Below are positions 1 to 6,053 of a stretch of DNA of 6,053 nucleotides, one piece after another. Numbering within the stretch: position 1 is the first letter of the stretch; each line of letters starts with the position of its first letter. The position numbers and the translations under genes are program-made. Under the pieces are notes generated by a model. That model saw only the letters and a program-made list of their open reading frames with translations. It did not search any database and was not told where the DNA came from. This DNA is from Candidatus Limimorpha equi. GTDB taxonomy: Bacteria; Bacteroidota; Bacteroidia; Bacteroidales; F082. The stretch spans positions 1 through 6,053 of the forward strand of contig JAGHSL010000382.1 in the NCBI GenBank assembly GCA_018065885.1, read 5' to 3'.

Positions 1-30
1 ATGAGCAAAACATTTTTATAATGAATTTGT

Positions 31-59
31 TTTGCGTATTGAACAAATTAGTATCTTTG
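31..59 (+). promoter_or_regulatory. Bacteroidota-type promoter of the ATPase gene
   Basis: A TTTG (31-34) is followed after 17 bases by TATCTTTG (52-59). This matches the Bacteroidota primary sigma-factor pattern (-33 TTTG, 17-20 base spacer, -7 TAnnTTTG) at every fixed position. Transcription would begin at about 64-67, giving a leader of roughly 15 bases before the ATG at 80. This also argues against the in-frame TTG at 32 as the start codon, because it lies inside the -33 element. The match is read directly from the sequence; activity is inferred. Confidence 0.62.
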
Positions 60-79
60 CAACCATAAACATTTTGAAT

Positions 80-1276
80 ATGGAAACGCTGATTAACAGG
101 CATAAACGCCTCATTTCACAAGTAAAGACCAACCTTGTGCGAAGCTATATCGACAAAATCGACTGGGACACGAAGCTCATTGCCATCAGAGGAGCCAGAG
201 GCGTAGGAAAAACGACATTACTACTGCAATACATCAAGCTGAACTATGGCAACGACACAAAAAGATGCCTTTACGTGAGTTTGGACAGCCTTTATTTCAG
301 TCAACACAGCCTATCGGAATGTGTGGAAAAGTTCTACCAAAACGGCGGCGAACACCTTTTTCTTGATGAAGTCCACAAATACCCATCGTGGAGCGTTGAG
401 ATCAAAAACATTTACGACGAATATCCCGACCTGAAGATTGTATTTACCGGCTCGTCGCTCATCAATATTCTGAATGCCGAAGCCGACTTGTCGCGGCGTT
501 GCATTGCCTACGACATGCAAGGCTTATCGTATCGTGAATTTCTTTCGCTTTACAAAAAAATCGATTTGCCGTCCTACAGTCTCAACGAAATCCTCGGAAA
601 CGCCGACGACATTTGCAACAAAGTAAACGAAAAAACACGTCCGCTTCAGTATTTCGACGAGTACCTGCGTTATGGCTATTACCCTTTCTATCTCGAAAAA
701 ACGCAAGACTACTACACAAGGATTGAAAACGTGACGAATATGATTCTCGACATCGAGCTTCCGCAACTTTGCGGTGTTGATGTCGGAAACATTCGGAAAA
801 TCAAGGCGTTGCTTCAAGTCATGGCATCAGGATTCCCGATGATGGTCGATATTACGCGGCTTGGCACCTTGTCGGGGCTTTCAAGGACAACCATTCTTTC
901 CTACCTTCAATATCTGGACAGGGCGAAACTCATCTCTTTGCTCTATTCCGATGAAACATCCGTAAAGAAAATGCAGAAACCCGACAAAATCCTCATGGAA
1001 AACGCGAACTTACTTTACGCCATCTCGTCCGAAACCGTAAACATTGGCACTGCCCGTGAGACCTATTTCTGCAACCAGTTAAGAAACAGTCACACAGTGG
1101 AATACGCGCCAAAAGGCGACTTCCGCATCGATGGAAAATACACCTTTGAAATCGGCGGAAAAAGCAAAGACGGCAAACAGATTGCCAACATCGAGAATGC
1201 TTACATTGCCGCCGCCGACACGGAATATGCAAACGGAAACAAACTTCCAATCTGGCTGTTCGGCATGATGTATTAA
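80..1276 (+). CDS. AAA-type ATPase, DUF4143 (AAA_14) family
   Basis: Predicted ATP-binding protein of 398 residues. The N-terminal ATPase domain has Walker A GARGVGKT (residues 38-45), Walker B HLFLDEVH (92-99, with D96 and E97) and a sensor-1-like TGSSL (123-127). A winged-helix-like segment follows (about 262-290, GLSRTTILSYL). The C-terminal region (about 318-398) is the DUF4143 part, which resembles a PD-(D/E)xK nuclease fold in this family. Here D347 and D351 precede FEIGGK (356-361), so the usual E-x-K is stretched to E-x-x-x-K. From memory this EIGGK form recurs in Bacteroidetes members, so it is probably a subfamily trait rather than damage. The ATG at 80 is chosen because the promoter at 31-59 excludes the TTG at 32; there is no Shine-Dalgarno sequence. 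The gene stands alone, with its own promoter and terminator. The cellular role of the family is not settled, and no toxin or antitoxin partner is visible. Family assignment is confident; function is not. Confidence 0.9.
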   Translation: METLINRHKRLISQVKTNLVRSYIDKIDWDTKLIAIRGARGVGKTTLLLQYIKLNYGNDTKRCLYVSLDSLYFSQHSLSECVEKFYQNGGEHLFLDEVHKYPSWSVEIKNIYDEYPDLKIVFTGSSLINILNAEADLSRRCIAYDMQGLSYREFLSLYKKIDLPSYSLNEILGNADDICNKVNEKTRPLQYFDEYLRYGYYPFYLEKTQDYYTRIENVTNMILDIELPQLCGVDVGNIRKIKALLQVMASGFPMMVDITRLGTLSGLSRTTILSYLQYLDRAKLISLLYSDETSVKKMQKPDKILMENANLLYAISSETVNIGTARETYFCNQLRNSHTVEYAPKGDFRIDGKYTFEIGGKSKDGKQIANIENAYIAAADTEYANGNKLPIWLFGMMY

Positions 1277-1304
1277 CCAGCAAAGCAGCTTGTTCAAAAC
1301 TGAC

Positions 1305-1341
1305 AAGACTGCGCCAGAAACCTGACGCAGTCTTTTGTTTT
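1305..1341 (+). terminator. Rho-independent terminator after the ATPase gene
   Basis: Nine paired bases AAGACTGCG (1305-1313) / CGCAGTCTT (1326-1334) are extended by one C/A mismatch and an inner CAG/CTG stem around an AAAC loop (1318-1321). TTTTGTTTT (1333-1341) follows on the plus strand. The hairpin starts 28 bases after the ATPase stop. On the minus strand the trailing T-run is weaker, but the hairpin also lies just beyond the end of the convergent barrel gene, so it may serve both directions. Confidence 0.85.
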
Positions 1342-1365
1342 CGATGACAAAATGAATTTAGGCGC

Positions 1366-1878
1366 TTAGAAATTGTAATACAGTCCCAAACTCACCACCG
1401 AGGCATCAAACGTCATTCCGAAGCCTTTGTCGCCGAAATACTTGCCATCGTCGTAGCCAAGGAAACCCATGTGGGCGACAGCCGTCCAATGTCCCGTAGG
1501 CGAGAACGCCACACCAGGCTTGAGACCAGCTCGCCATGCCGTTCCGTCAGAAAGGAAAGCCATTTCTGCGCCACCATCAAGGAAAAAGCTGAACTGATCG
1601 ACGTATGCCAGATTGCAACGGATGTATGGACTCACCACAAATGCATCTGTTGTGTGGTCGTCGCCCAGATCATCCTCATAGCTGTAATAATGGTAGCCGA
1701 AAGCCGCAGCCAGACTTATCGGATTGTCGTAAAAACTGTATCCGATTTCAGGCGCAATGCTAAACTTGGTTTCGGAATCACCTTGCCAAAAACTCATGTT
1801 TCCACCCATCCAACATTGGGCGTTGGCCGCAAACGTTCCCACGAATGCAAGAGCCATCACTAAAAGTAATTTTTTCAT
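1366..1878 (-). CDS. Small outer-membrane beta-barrel protein (copy 1)
   Basis: Predicted 170-residue outer-membrane protein. A signal peptide spans residues 1-20 (MKKL, hydrophobic core, ANA before Q21), followed by alternating aromatic/polar segments and a terminal aromatic (YYNF), as in small OmpA/OmpX-like barrels of about eight strands. It resembles the next gene upstream (2028-2624), sharing WMGG (23-26), IAPEIGY (41-47), SPYIR (83-87), FFLDGG (98-103), GLKPGV (118-123) and GYD (141-143), so the two are diverged tandem paralogs. The start at 1878 is chosen because the signal peptide begins there. The frame stays open back to 2043, but that extension translates through a terminator hairpin and overlaps the neighbouring gene. 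No Shine-Dalgarno sequence is present (the preceding bases are CAAAATAAT), and no clear -33/-7 pair was found in 1879-1977. Ligand or role is unknown; it could be a general porin-like or structural protein. Confidence 0.85.
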   Translation of the reverse strand: MKKLLLVMALAFVGTFAANAQCWMGGNMSFWQGDSETKFSIAPEIGYSFYDNPISLAAAFGYHYYSYEDDLGDDHTTDAFVVSPYIRCNLAYVDQFSFFLDGGAEMAFLSDGTAWRAGLKPGVAFSPTGHWTAVAHMGFLGYDDGKYFGDKGFGMTFDASVVSLGLYYNF

Positions 1879-1977
1879 ATTATTTTGGTTGTTAGTCGTT
1901 TTGCCTACTCTGTAAGATTTTCGGCATCCTCTTGGTGACATAACAAAACACCTTTCAACTTGTTCGCAAAAAGGCAC

Positions 1978-2007
1978 AAAAAAAAGCCCGCCCGAAGGCA
2001 GGCTTTT
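1978..2007 (-). terminator. UUCG-loop terminator after barrel gene copy 2
   Basis: Read on the minus strand, AAAAGCCTGCC, a UUCG loop, and GGCGGGC followed by eight Ts. The stem is GC-rich with one G-U wobble, and the loop is the extra-stable C(UUCG)G tetraloop. It begins about 20 bases after the stop of the 2028-2624 gene and separates the two barrel genes into distinct transcription units. This is one of the clearest regulatory features in the window. Confidence 0.92.
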
Positions 2008-2027
2008 ATAAATGCAGCTCTTAATCA

Positions 2028-2624
2028 TTAAAGATTCCACCACACGCCGAATGTGAAAGCTGAGTTGTCGACATTCAGACCGAAGTTTGAAGCGCCATCT
2101 TCAACCTTGTCATAACCGAATGAACCGATGTGAGCAGCAAAGGTGATCTTGTCGCTTGCAGCAAATTTGATACCAGGCTTGAAGCCGAACCAATATTCAT
2201 TGGATTTTGCATTGTCTACCATTGGAGTTTTCACAATTCCATGATTCCAAGAGAAACCACCATCAATAAAGAAACCGACTTTACCGAGTTCAAAGGCAGT
2301 GTAACGAACGTAAGGATTCACAGTGATAGCATTGAATTTGTAATCATTGCCACCTTTATCTGCAAATTGATCAAGACCTGTGATAACAGCAAAATCAATT
2401 GCATTCTTTGCACAAGCACCCTGATAGCCCAATGCGAGAGCGATATCCCACTTTGGAGCGATTGTGTAACCGATTTCAGGAGCAATGCCGTAGGTGAAAG
2501 CTGCATCTGCATCTTCATTCACTTTCAATCTGTTGAAATTGACGGAACCACCCATCCAAACTTGTGCGTTGGCTGAGAAAATGCCTGCGAAGGCGATGAC
2601 GAGAGTTAAAAATAACTTTTTCAT
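2028..2624 (-). CDS. Small outer-membrane beta-barrel protein (copy 2)
   Basis: Predicted 198-residue outer-membrane barrel. A signal peptide spans residues 1-20 (MKKLFLTLVIAFAGIFSANA, cut before Q21). The mature part alternates aromatic and polar residues and ends in VWWNL, a typical barrel C-terminal strand. Motifs shared with the downstream paralog are WMGG (23-26), IAPEIGY (47-53), NPYVRY (103-108), FFIDGG (118-123), GFKPGI (147-152) and GYD (170-172). It is 28 residues longer than the paralog, mostly in the loop around residues 68-97. It lies 135 bases after the carboxyltransferase gene and ends in its own strong terminator. There is no Shine-Dalgarno sequence; the leader is AT-rich (AAACAAATTACAAA before ATG). 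It belongs to the broad Bacteroidota outer-membrane beta-barrel domain group; the specific function cannot be told from sequence. Confidence 0.88.
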   Translation of the reverse strand: MKKLFLTLVIAFAGIFSANAQVWMGGSVNFNRLKVNEDADAAFTYGIAPEIGYTIAPKWDIALALGYQGACAKNAIDFAVITGLDQFADKGGNDYKFNAITVNPYVRYTAFELGKVGFFIDGGFSWNHGIVKTPMVDNAKSNEYWFGFKPGIKFAASDKITFAAHIGSFGYDKVEDGASNFGLNVDNSAFTFGVWWNL

Positions 2625-2672
2625 TTTGTAATTTGTTTAAATTAATAATTAGGTTAATTAAAAAGTGTTTTC

Positions 2673-2702
2673 TATATTTACAACCGATATGTTTTAATCA
2701 AT
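2673..2702 (-). promoter_or_regulatory. Weak candidate promoter of barrel gene copy 2
   Basis: On the minus strand ATTG (2699-2702) is followed after 18 bases by TAAATATA (2673-2680). The spacing suits a Bacteroidota promoter, but only four of the six fixed -7 positions match and the -33 element is one base off. The 135-base gap between the carboxyltransferase and barrel genes is AT-rich and has no convincing terminator, so read-through from the carboxyltransferase gene is an alternative. Confidence 0.22.
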
Positions 2703-2759
2703 ATCTGTGCCACAACAAATGCGATTTGCCTTGAAACCGAAATTCTCACTCTACCTTAT

Positions 2760-4529
2760 TCATTTCTCAATGAAAGCAATGGTATCGCCTTTCTGCACGC
2801 GTTTGCCTTGCTCGGCGGTGGCTTCCACTATCTTGCCAGGCCACAAGGCATAGACTGGTTCCAGACCATGTTCGCTGTCGATGGCGCAGAGGAAGTCGCC
2901 TTCCTTGTAGACCTTGCCCGGAGCTGGTGCGCAAGCCTTGTATTCAAAGTCGACATCCCAAAGCATAGTACCGCTGACAGGAGCAATGACAGGCTCGGCA
3001 TTCGGATGACGCAAGGCGCGCAAATCCGGAATCTTCACATCGCCGCCAGCCTTTTCCATCTTTTCCTTCATCTTGGCTTCCAATTCCTGATTGAAACGGC
3101 GCTTGGCTTCGCCCGACTTGTATTCGCGGTATTGCTTTTCGTGCATGGCAAATTCAAACAATTCTTCGTCGTCCTGACCACGGTCCCAGCCGTTTTCCTT
3201 CATTTCCTTGATGAAACGTGGGAGTTCGTCAGGATAGTTGTCTTGCGGATTGCCCGTGAAGAACTCAAAACCTTTCTTCTTGGCCAAATCAATGATTTCT
3301 TTGTCAAGTTTGCCTGGCAAATTACCGGCCTTGCCTAAAATCATGTTCCATGCGGCAGGGTCGATGGAAGTCTCGTAGCGAGGCTGACCCATGCTCAAGG
3401 CATAGAGGTTCATCAAGGCAATATTCTTTGTGTATTGGCTGAAAGGGGTCACCAAAGGCGGGTTGCCCAGTTTAGGCCAAATGTTCTGCACTTCGTTGAA
3501 GAGTTCCACGAGAAGTTCATCTTCGCTCAATTCTGGCTTGCCGTTTTTCTTATTGTTCATGTTGATGGCAGCGTGAACGCCTTTCAGGTCGGCCATCAAC
3601 GAGCCCATCATGCCGCCTGGCAGACCGCAACCTACGAGCAGCGAGTTGAGGTAACGGTTGCGCGGGTCAATCCAGTAGCCGAGGAAATCATCGATGAAGC
3701 TCTGGGTCATGGAACGGGTTTCCATGTATGCCTTCATGTTGATGTCCTTGACGAGGAAACCAGCATCTTTCAGCATAGCCTGAACGGAAATGACATCCGG
3801 ATGGACCGTGCCCCACGACAGCGGTTCCATAGCCACATCGATATAATCGCAGCCAGCCTTGCACACTTCAAGGACAGAAGCCATCGAAAGACCCGGACCC
3901 GTGTGGCCGTGATACTGAACCTTTATTTCAGGATGCTTGGTCTTGATGGCACCGACAATCTTGCCCAAAGAGACAGGCCGGCCAACGCCAGCCATATCCT
4001 TCAGAGCGATTTCCTTAGCACCGGCTGCAATCAGCTTTTCAGCCATATCGATATAATACTCAGCCGTATGCACCTGCGAGTAAGTGATGCTCATGGCTGC
4101 CTGCGAAATCATGCCGGCTTCGTTAGCCCATTTGATAGATGGGATAATGTTGCGCACATCATTCAAACCGCAGAAAATGCGGGTGATGTCGACGCCCTGG
4201 GCTTTCTTCACCTTATACATAAGTTTGCGCACATCGGCCGGAACCGGATTCATGCGCAAGGCATTCAAGGCGCGGTCGAGCATGTGGCACTCGATACCGC
4301 CTTTATGCAATGCCGCCGTGAAAGCACGCACCGACGGATTAGGATTTTCGCCATAAAGCAGATTGACCTGCTCGGCAGCACCGCCATTGGTCTCAACACG
4401 GTCGAAACAGCCCATATTGATAATCAACGGGGCTACTTTTTCCAACTGATCCTTTCGTGGCACATACTTTCCCGATGACTGCCACATGTCGCGGTAAACC
4501 AAACTGAATTTTACTTCTTTCTTACTCAT
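2760..4529 (-). CDS. oadA: Oxaloacetate decarboxylase alpha / pyruvate carboxylase B-type carboxyltransferase
   Basis: A 589-residue protein of the biotin-dependent carboxyltransferase family (oxaloacetate decarboxylase alpha / pyruvate carboxylase subunit B), which moves CO2 between pyruvate/oxaloacetate and carrier-bound biotin. The N-terminal TIM-barrel domain (about 1-290) keeps the expected site: RDMWQS (13-18, metal ligand D14), K177 in KDMAG (the lysine carbamylated in relatives), H207 and H209 in HGH, and T241 at the likely position of the catalytic Thr. The PYC_OADA-like region (about 290-490) contains PGGMMGSL (304-311) and LVTPFSQ (359-365). A charged helix (about 465-495) leads to a biotinyl-like domain (510-589). 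That domain has the usual Gly/EGD spacing, but the expected AMK(M/T) reads S552-E553-H554, so the biotin-accepting lysine is absent. The protein may therefore use a separate carrier protein. The symbol reflects family only, since oad and pyc forms cannot be separated here. No Shine-Dalgarno sequence precedes the ATG. Cytoplasmic or membrane-associated location is inferred. Confidence 0.9.
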   Translation of the reverse strand: MSKKEVKFSLVYRDMWQSSGKYVPRKDQLEKVAPLIINMGCFDRVETNGGAAEQVNLLYGENPNPSVRAFTAALHKGGIECHMLDRALNALRMNPVPADVRKLMYKVKKAQGVDITRIFCGLNDVRNIIPSIKWANEAGMISQAAMSITYSQVHTAEYYIDMAEKLIAAGAKEIALKDMAGVGRPVSLGKIVGAIKTKHPEIKVQYHGHTGPGLSMASVLEVCKAGCDYIDVAMEPLSWGTVHPDVISVQAMLKDAGFLVKDINMKAYMETRSMTQSFIDDFLGYWIDPRNRYLNSLLVGCGLPGGMMGSLMADLKGVHAAINMNNKKNGKPELSEDELLVELFNEVQNIWPKLGNPPLVTPFSQYTKNIALMNLYALSMGQPRYETSIDPAAWNMILGKAGNLPGKLDKEIIDLAKKKGFEFFTGNPQDNYPDELPRFIKEMKENGWDRGQDDEELFEFAMHEKQYREYKSGEAKRRFNQELEAKMKEKMEKAGGDVKIPDLRALRHPNAEPVIAPVSGTMLWDVDFEYKACAPAPGKVYKEGDFLCAIDSEHGLEPVYALWPGKIVEATAEQGKRVQKGDTIAFIEK

Positions 4530-4549
4530 ATCTAATGTTTTAATATTTC

Positions 4550-4609
4550 AAACAAAAGCGAACTTTGAGTCCGCTGAAACACTAACGTTTCTTGGACTGC
4601 AAAGTTCGC
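4550..4609 (-). terminator. Large hairpin between the T9SS cargo and carboxyltransferase genes
   Basis: A long imperfect palindrome. Outer arms GCGAACTTTG (4558-4567) and CAAAGTTCGC (4600-4609) pair over ten bases. After one bulged base (4599), AGTCC (4568-4572) pairs with GGACT (4594-4598). An inner GAAAC/GTTTC stem (4576-4580, 4587-4591) closes a six-base loop. On the minus strand TTTTGTTT follows (4550-4557), fitting termination of the surface-protein gene that stops at 4678. On the plus strand a TTTTT also follows after two bases. The hairpin sits 20 bases before the carboxyltransferase start, so it could instead or also act in that gene's leader. Confidence 0.75.
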
Positions 4610-4622
4610 ACTTTTTATTGAA

Positions 4623-4640
4623 TTTGGAAACTTTGGAAAC
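4623..4640. repeat. Perfect 9-base tandem duplication
   Basis: TTTGGAAAC occurs twice head to tail (4623-4631 and 4632-4640), bounded by AATTTG and CAAATT, which are themselves inverted. It lies between the stop of the T9SS cargo gene and the large hairpin. It could be a small slippage duplication or part of the upstream region of the carboxyltransferase promoter; no known element is recognised. Confidence 0.6.
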
Positions 4641-4677
4641 AAATTTATTTTATCCGCCAAAGTTCACCACGAACGCC

Positions 4678-6053
4678 TTATTCCGCAACGAATTTCTGCG
4701 TTTTCACCGCACCGCCGCAAATCATGCGGGCGACATAAACACCTGACTTAAGCGACAGTGATTTATTGACAAAACCATTCACATTTTCATTCAAAACGAT
4801 GCGACCTGCGGCATCAATGATTTGAATGACACTGTTTTCTTCCGTACTGAAGGCAAACATCTGTCCGTCAGCAAAATACACAAAATCGGAATCATCAGTT
4901 TCTTCTGATTGCTGTTTTTCGGCAAACACCAGTTTGAAACGCGATGCGTAATCCGTCATTTTTGCATCAAATGAGTAGCTCACTGAGCCTGTCGAAGCAA
5001 CGATGCCAATCAAATCCACATCGGCACCCGTCAGGTTGTCAATCAGATGCAGGTATGTCAAATCCACGTTTGCCAAATCAAAATTCAAGGTGTATGTTCC
5101 ATTCTTGGCAGGTTTGAAATTCAAAGGCAATACGTTCTGGCCTGACACATAGACAGAAGCATAATCCTGTTTGTCCATCGGAATGTAAATCTTTGCTGAA
5201 TTATCATTCAAGCTGAATTTGCAAAGGCCCACGCCCTCGCCCATGCGCACGCGGGCGCGGTCGATTTCGTTGCGGCCTTCGTTGACGGTGATGTCGAAAG
5301 ATGCCGAAGACTCGCCACCTCTGTAATCAGGATTCCATCTGTAAAACTGTGCGACACTTTCTGGGGAAGTCGCTTCTACAAAAATGCCTTCATACGGATT
5401 GATGATATTGTTTTGTGAAACCTCAAGTTCATCACGGTCATCATTCATCACATAGAAATCGGCTGCGATATTTCCGCCCATAAGCATAGCCTTGCACGGG
5501 AACGGATTGCCAACCAAATTGAAACCTCTAAGTGTATTCAAAGAAGGCGTATAGCTCAGCGGAACATCAACATGGTTGTTGCTCGGCTGCAATTCGCCAG
5601 ACAATACCACCTGCTTGTCAGCTTCGTTTGCATAGAGATAGCCGGTTCCGTTTGCGAGCGTATTAAAGCCAGAATTTAAGTCCTTGCTATTCATCCAATA
5701 ATGGGTTGATTCATCATAGGAATACAAATCGTATTCACCTGTTATCAAAGGAGTTGCGGCCATGTTTCCGACAAACGGGGAAGCGACAAGATACCAGTTG
5801 CCATTTCCAGAGCCATAGCCTGTAATGTTTTTCTGCACCGTGGCCTGAACGTTTGGAGTGTTATGAACAAGCTGCGCCCCTTCATTCAGCACGAATTCCG
5901 ATGCTTGGGCATTATTCACAAATGTTCCGCCAACAGTCAACAGTCTGCCTGCATCAACGACAAGCGACTTCCCATTATTAATTGTCAAATCGCCGACAGC
6001 GGCATCACCACTGATTTCAGCATTTGCATCAATGACCGCATTATCATTTGATG
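4678..6053 (-). CDS. T9SS-secreted surface protein, C-terminal part (5' end outside window)
   Basis: The reading frame runs unbroken to the right edge, so the N-terminus is missing; 457 residues are visible (first full codon 6051-6049). The TTG at 5988 is internal, because the same beta-rich pattern continues before it. The start of the visible part (residues 1-60) has short G/N/D-rich beta repeats (ISGDAAVGDLTINNGKSLVV, then LLTVGGTFVNN) like stacked beta-helix turns. A middle region has WYLVASP (86-92), GFNLVGNPFP (176-185) and NPYEGIFV (218-225), motifs I associate with Bacteroidales surface proteins. The last ~65 residues (about 392-457) look like a type A T9SS sorting tail: a short beta-sandwich with AGRIVLN (415-421), SGVYVARM (436-443) and terminal QKFVAE. 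Such tails direct export across the outer membrane and are cleaved on anchoring. Substrate or partner is unknown; adhesin or matrix roles are possible. It is followed by the 4550-4609 hairpin. Confidence 0.85.
   Translation of the reverse strand, partial: SNDNAVIDANAEISGDAAVGDLTINNGKSLVVDAGRLLTVGGTFVNNAQASEFVLNEGAQLVHNTPNVQATVQKNITGYGSGNGNWYLVASPFVGNMAATPLITGEYDLYSYDESTHYWMNSKDLNSGFNTLANGTGYLYANEADKQVVLSGELQPSNNHVDVPLSYTPSLNTLRGFNLVGNPFPCKAMLMGGNIAADFYVMNDDRDELEVSQNNIINPYEGIFVEATSPESVAQFYRWNPDYRGGESSASFDITVNEGRNEIDRARVRMGEGVGLCKFSLNDNSAKIYIPMDKQDYASVYVSGQNVLPLNFKPAKNGTYTLNFDLANVDLTYLHLIDNLTGADVDLIGIVASTGSVSYSFDAKMTDYASRFKLVFAEKQQSEETDDSDFVYFADGQMFAFSTEENSVIQIIDAAGRIVLNENVNGFVNKSLSLKSGVYVARMICGGAVKTQKFVAE

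Noticed and set aside
1..21. Short ATG...TAA frame at the left edge (six codons)
   Set aside because: Too short and without context; it lies upstream of the ATPase promoter and is probably chance.
32..79. TTG-initiated N-terminal extension of the ATPase
   Set aside because: The TTG lies in the -33 promoter element and the transcript probably starts near 65; the ATG at 80 fits better.
1813..1815. Cys22 of barrel copy 1 as a lipoprotein cysteine
   Set aside because: The residues before it are N-A-Q, not a lipobox, and ANA just before Q21 fits ordinary signal peptidase I cleavage as in the paralog.
1471..1863. Plus-strand open frame opposite barrel gene copy 1
   Set aside because: The opposite strand has a signal peptide and paralog motifs; this translation is basic and low in structure.
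2130..2576. Plus-strand open frame opposite barrel gene copy 2
   Set aside because: Antisense to a well-supported gene, with no signal or domain of its own.
2716..2728. Small palindrome CAAAT-GCG-ATTTG downstream of the carboxyltransferase stop
   Set aside because: The stem is only five AT-rich pairs with no following T-run on the minus strand; too weak to call a terminator.
2808..3338. Plus-strand open frame opposite the end of the carboxyltransferase gene
   Set aside because: Antisense shadow without recognisable motifs, promoter or start context.
3435..4478. Long open frame on the plus strand opposite the carboxyltransferase gene
   Set aside because: It is antisense to a clearly recognised enzyme. 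Its translation is rich in His/Arg with no domain, and it looks like a by-product of codon bias on the other strand.
5986..5988. TTG as the start of the T9SS cargo protein
   Set aside because: The frame continues upstream to the window edge with the same beta-repeat pattern, and no signal peptide follows the TTG.

Overview
The window looks like chromosomal DNA from a member of the Bacteroidota, most likely order Bacteroidales. Four observations support this. Two small outer-membrane proteins carry MKKL-type signal peptides ending in ANAQ. A large surface protein ends in what looks like a type IX secretion (T9SS) C-terminal sorting tail. The promoter that can be read clearly has the Bacteroidota TTTG / TAnnTTTG form. 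None of the four visible start codons has a Shine-Dalgarno sequence. A genus cannot be assigned from this window.

Layout from left to right: (1) a plus-strand gene (80-1276) for a stand-alone AAA-type ATPase of the DUF4143 group, with its own promoter just upstream and a strong hairpin terminator just downstream. (2) From about 1366 to the right edge every gene is on the minus strand. In transcription order these are: the C-terminal part of a secreted T9SS cargo protein (4678 to the right edge, N-terminus outside the window); a large terminator-like hairpin; a 589-residue carboxyltransferase of the oxaloacetate decarboxylase alpha / pyruvate carboxylase B type (2760-4529); and two tandem, diverged outer-membrane beta-barrel proteins (2028-2624 and 1366-1878), separated by a UUCG-loop terminator. 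The ATPase and the last barrel gene converge on the 1305-1341 hairpin. No intergenic gap exceeds 150 bases.

The genes do not form an obvious pathway. The terminators between them suggest mostly single-gene transcription units: an envelope or surface set (two barrels and one T9SS cargo), one central-metabolism enzyme and one ATPase of unclear role. No mobile element, CRISPR array, tRNA, rRNA or clear defence system was seen, and I do not think the window holds a new multi-gene system.

The most unusual point is in the carboxyltransferase. Its C-terminal domain has the spacing and Gly pattern of a biotinyl carrier domain, but the segment that normally reads AMK(M/T) reads S-E-H, so the biotin-accepting lysine is missing while the catalytic carboxyltransferase residues are kept. 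A second point is the 4558-4609 hairpin, whose upstream arm also resembles a promoter -7 element for the carboxyltransferase gene.
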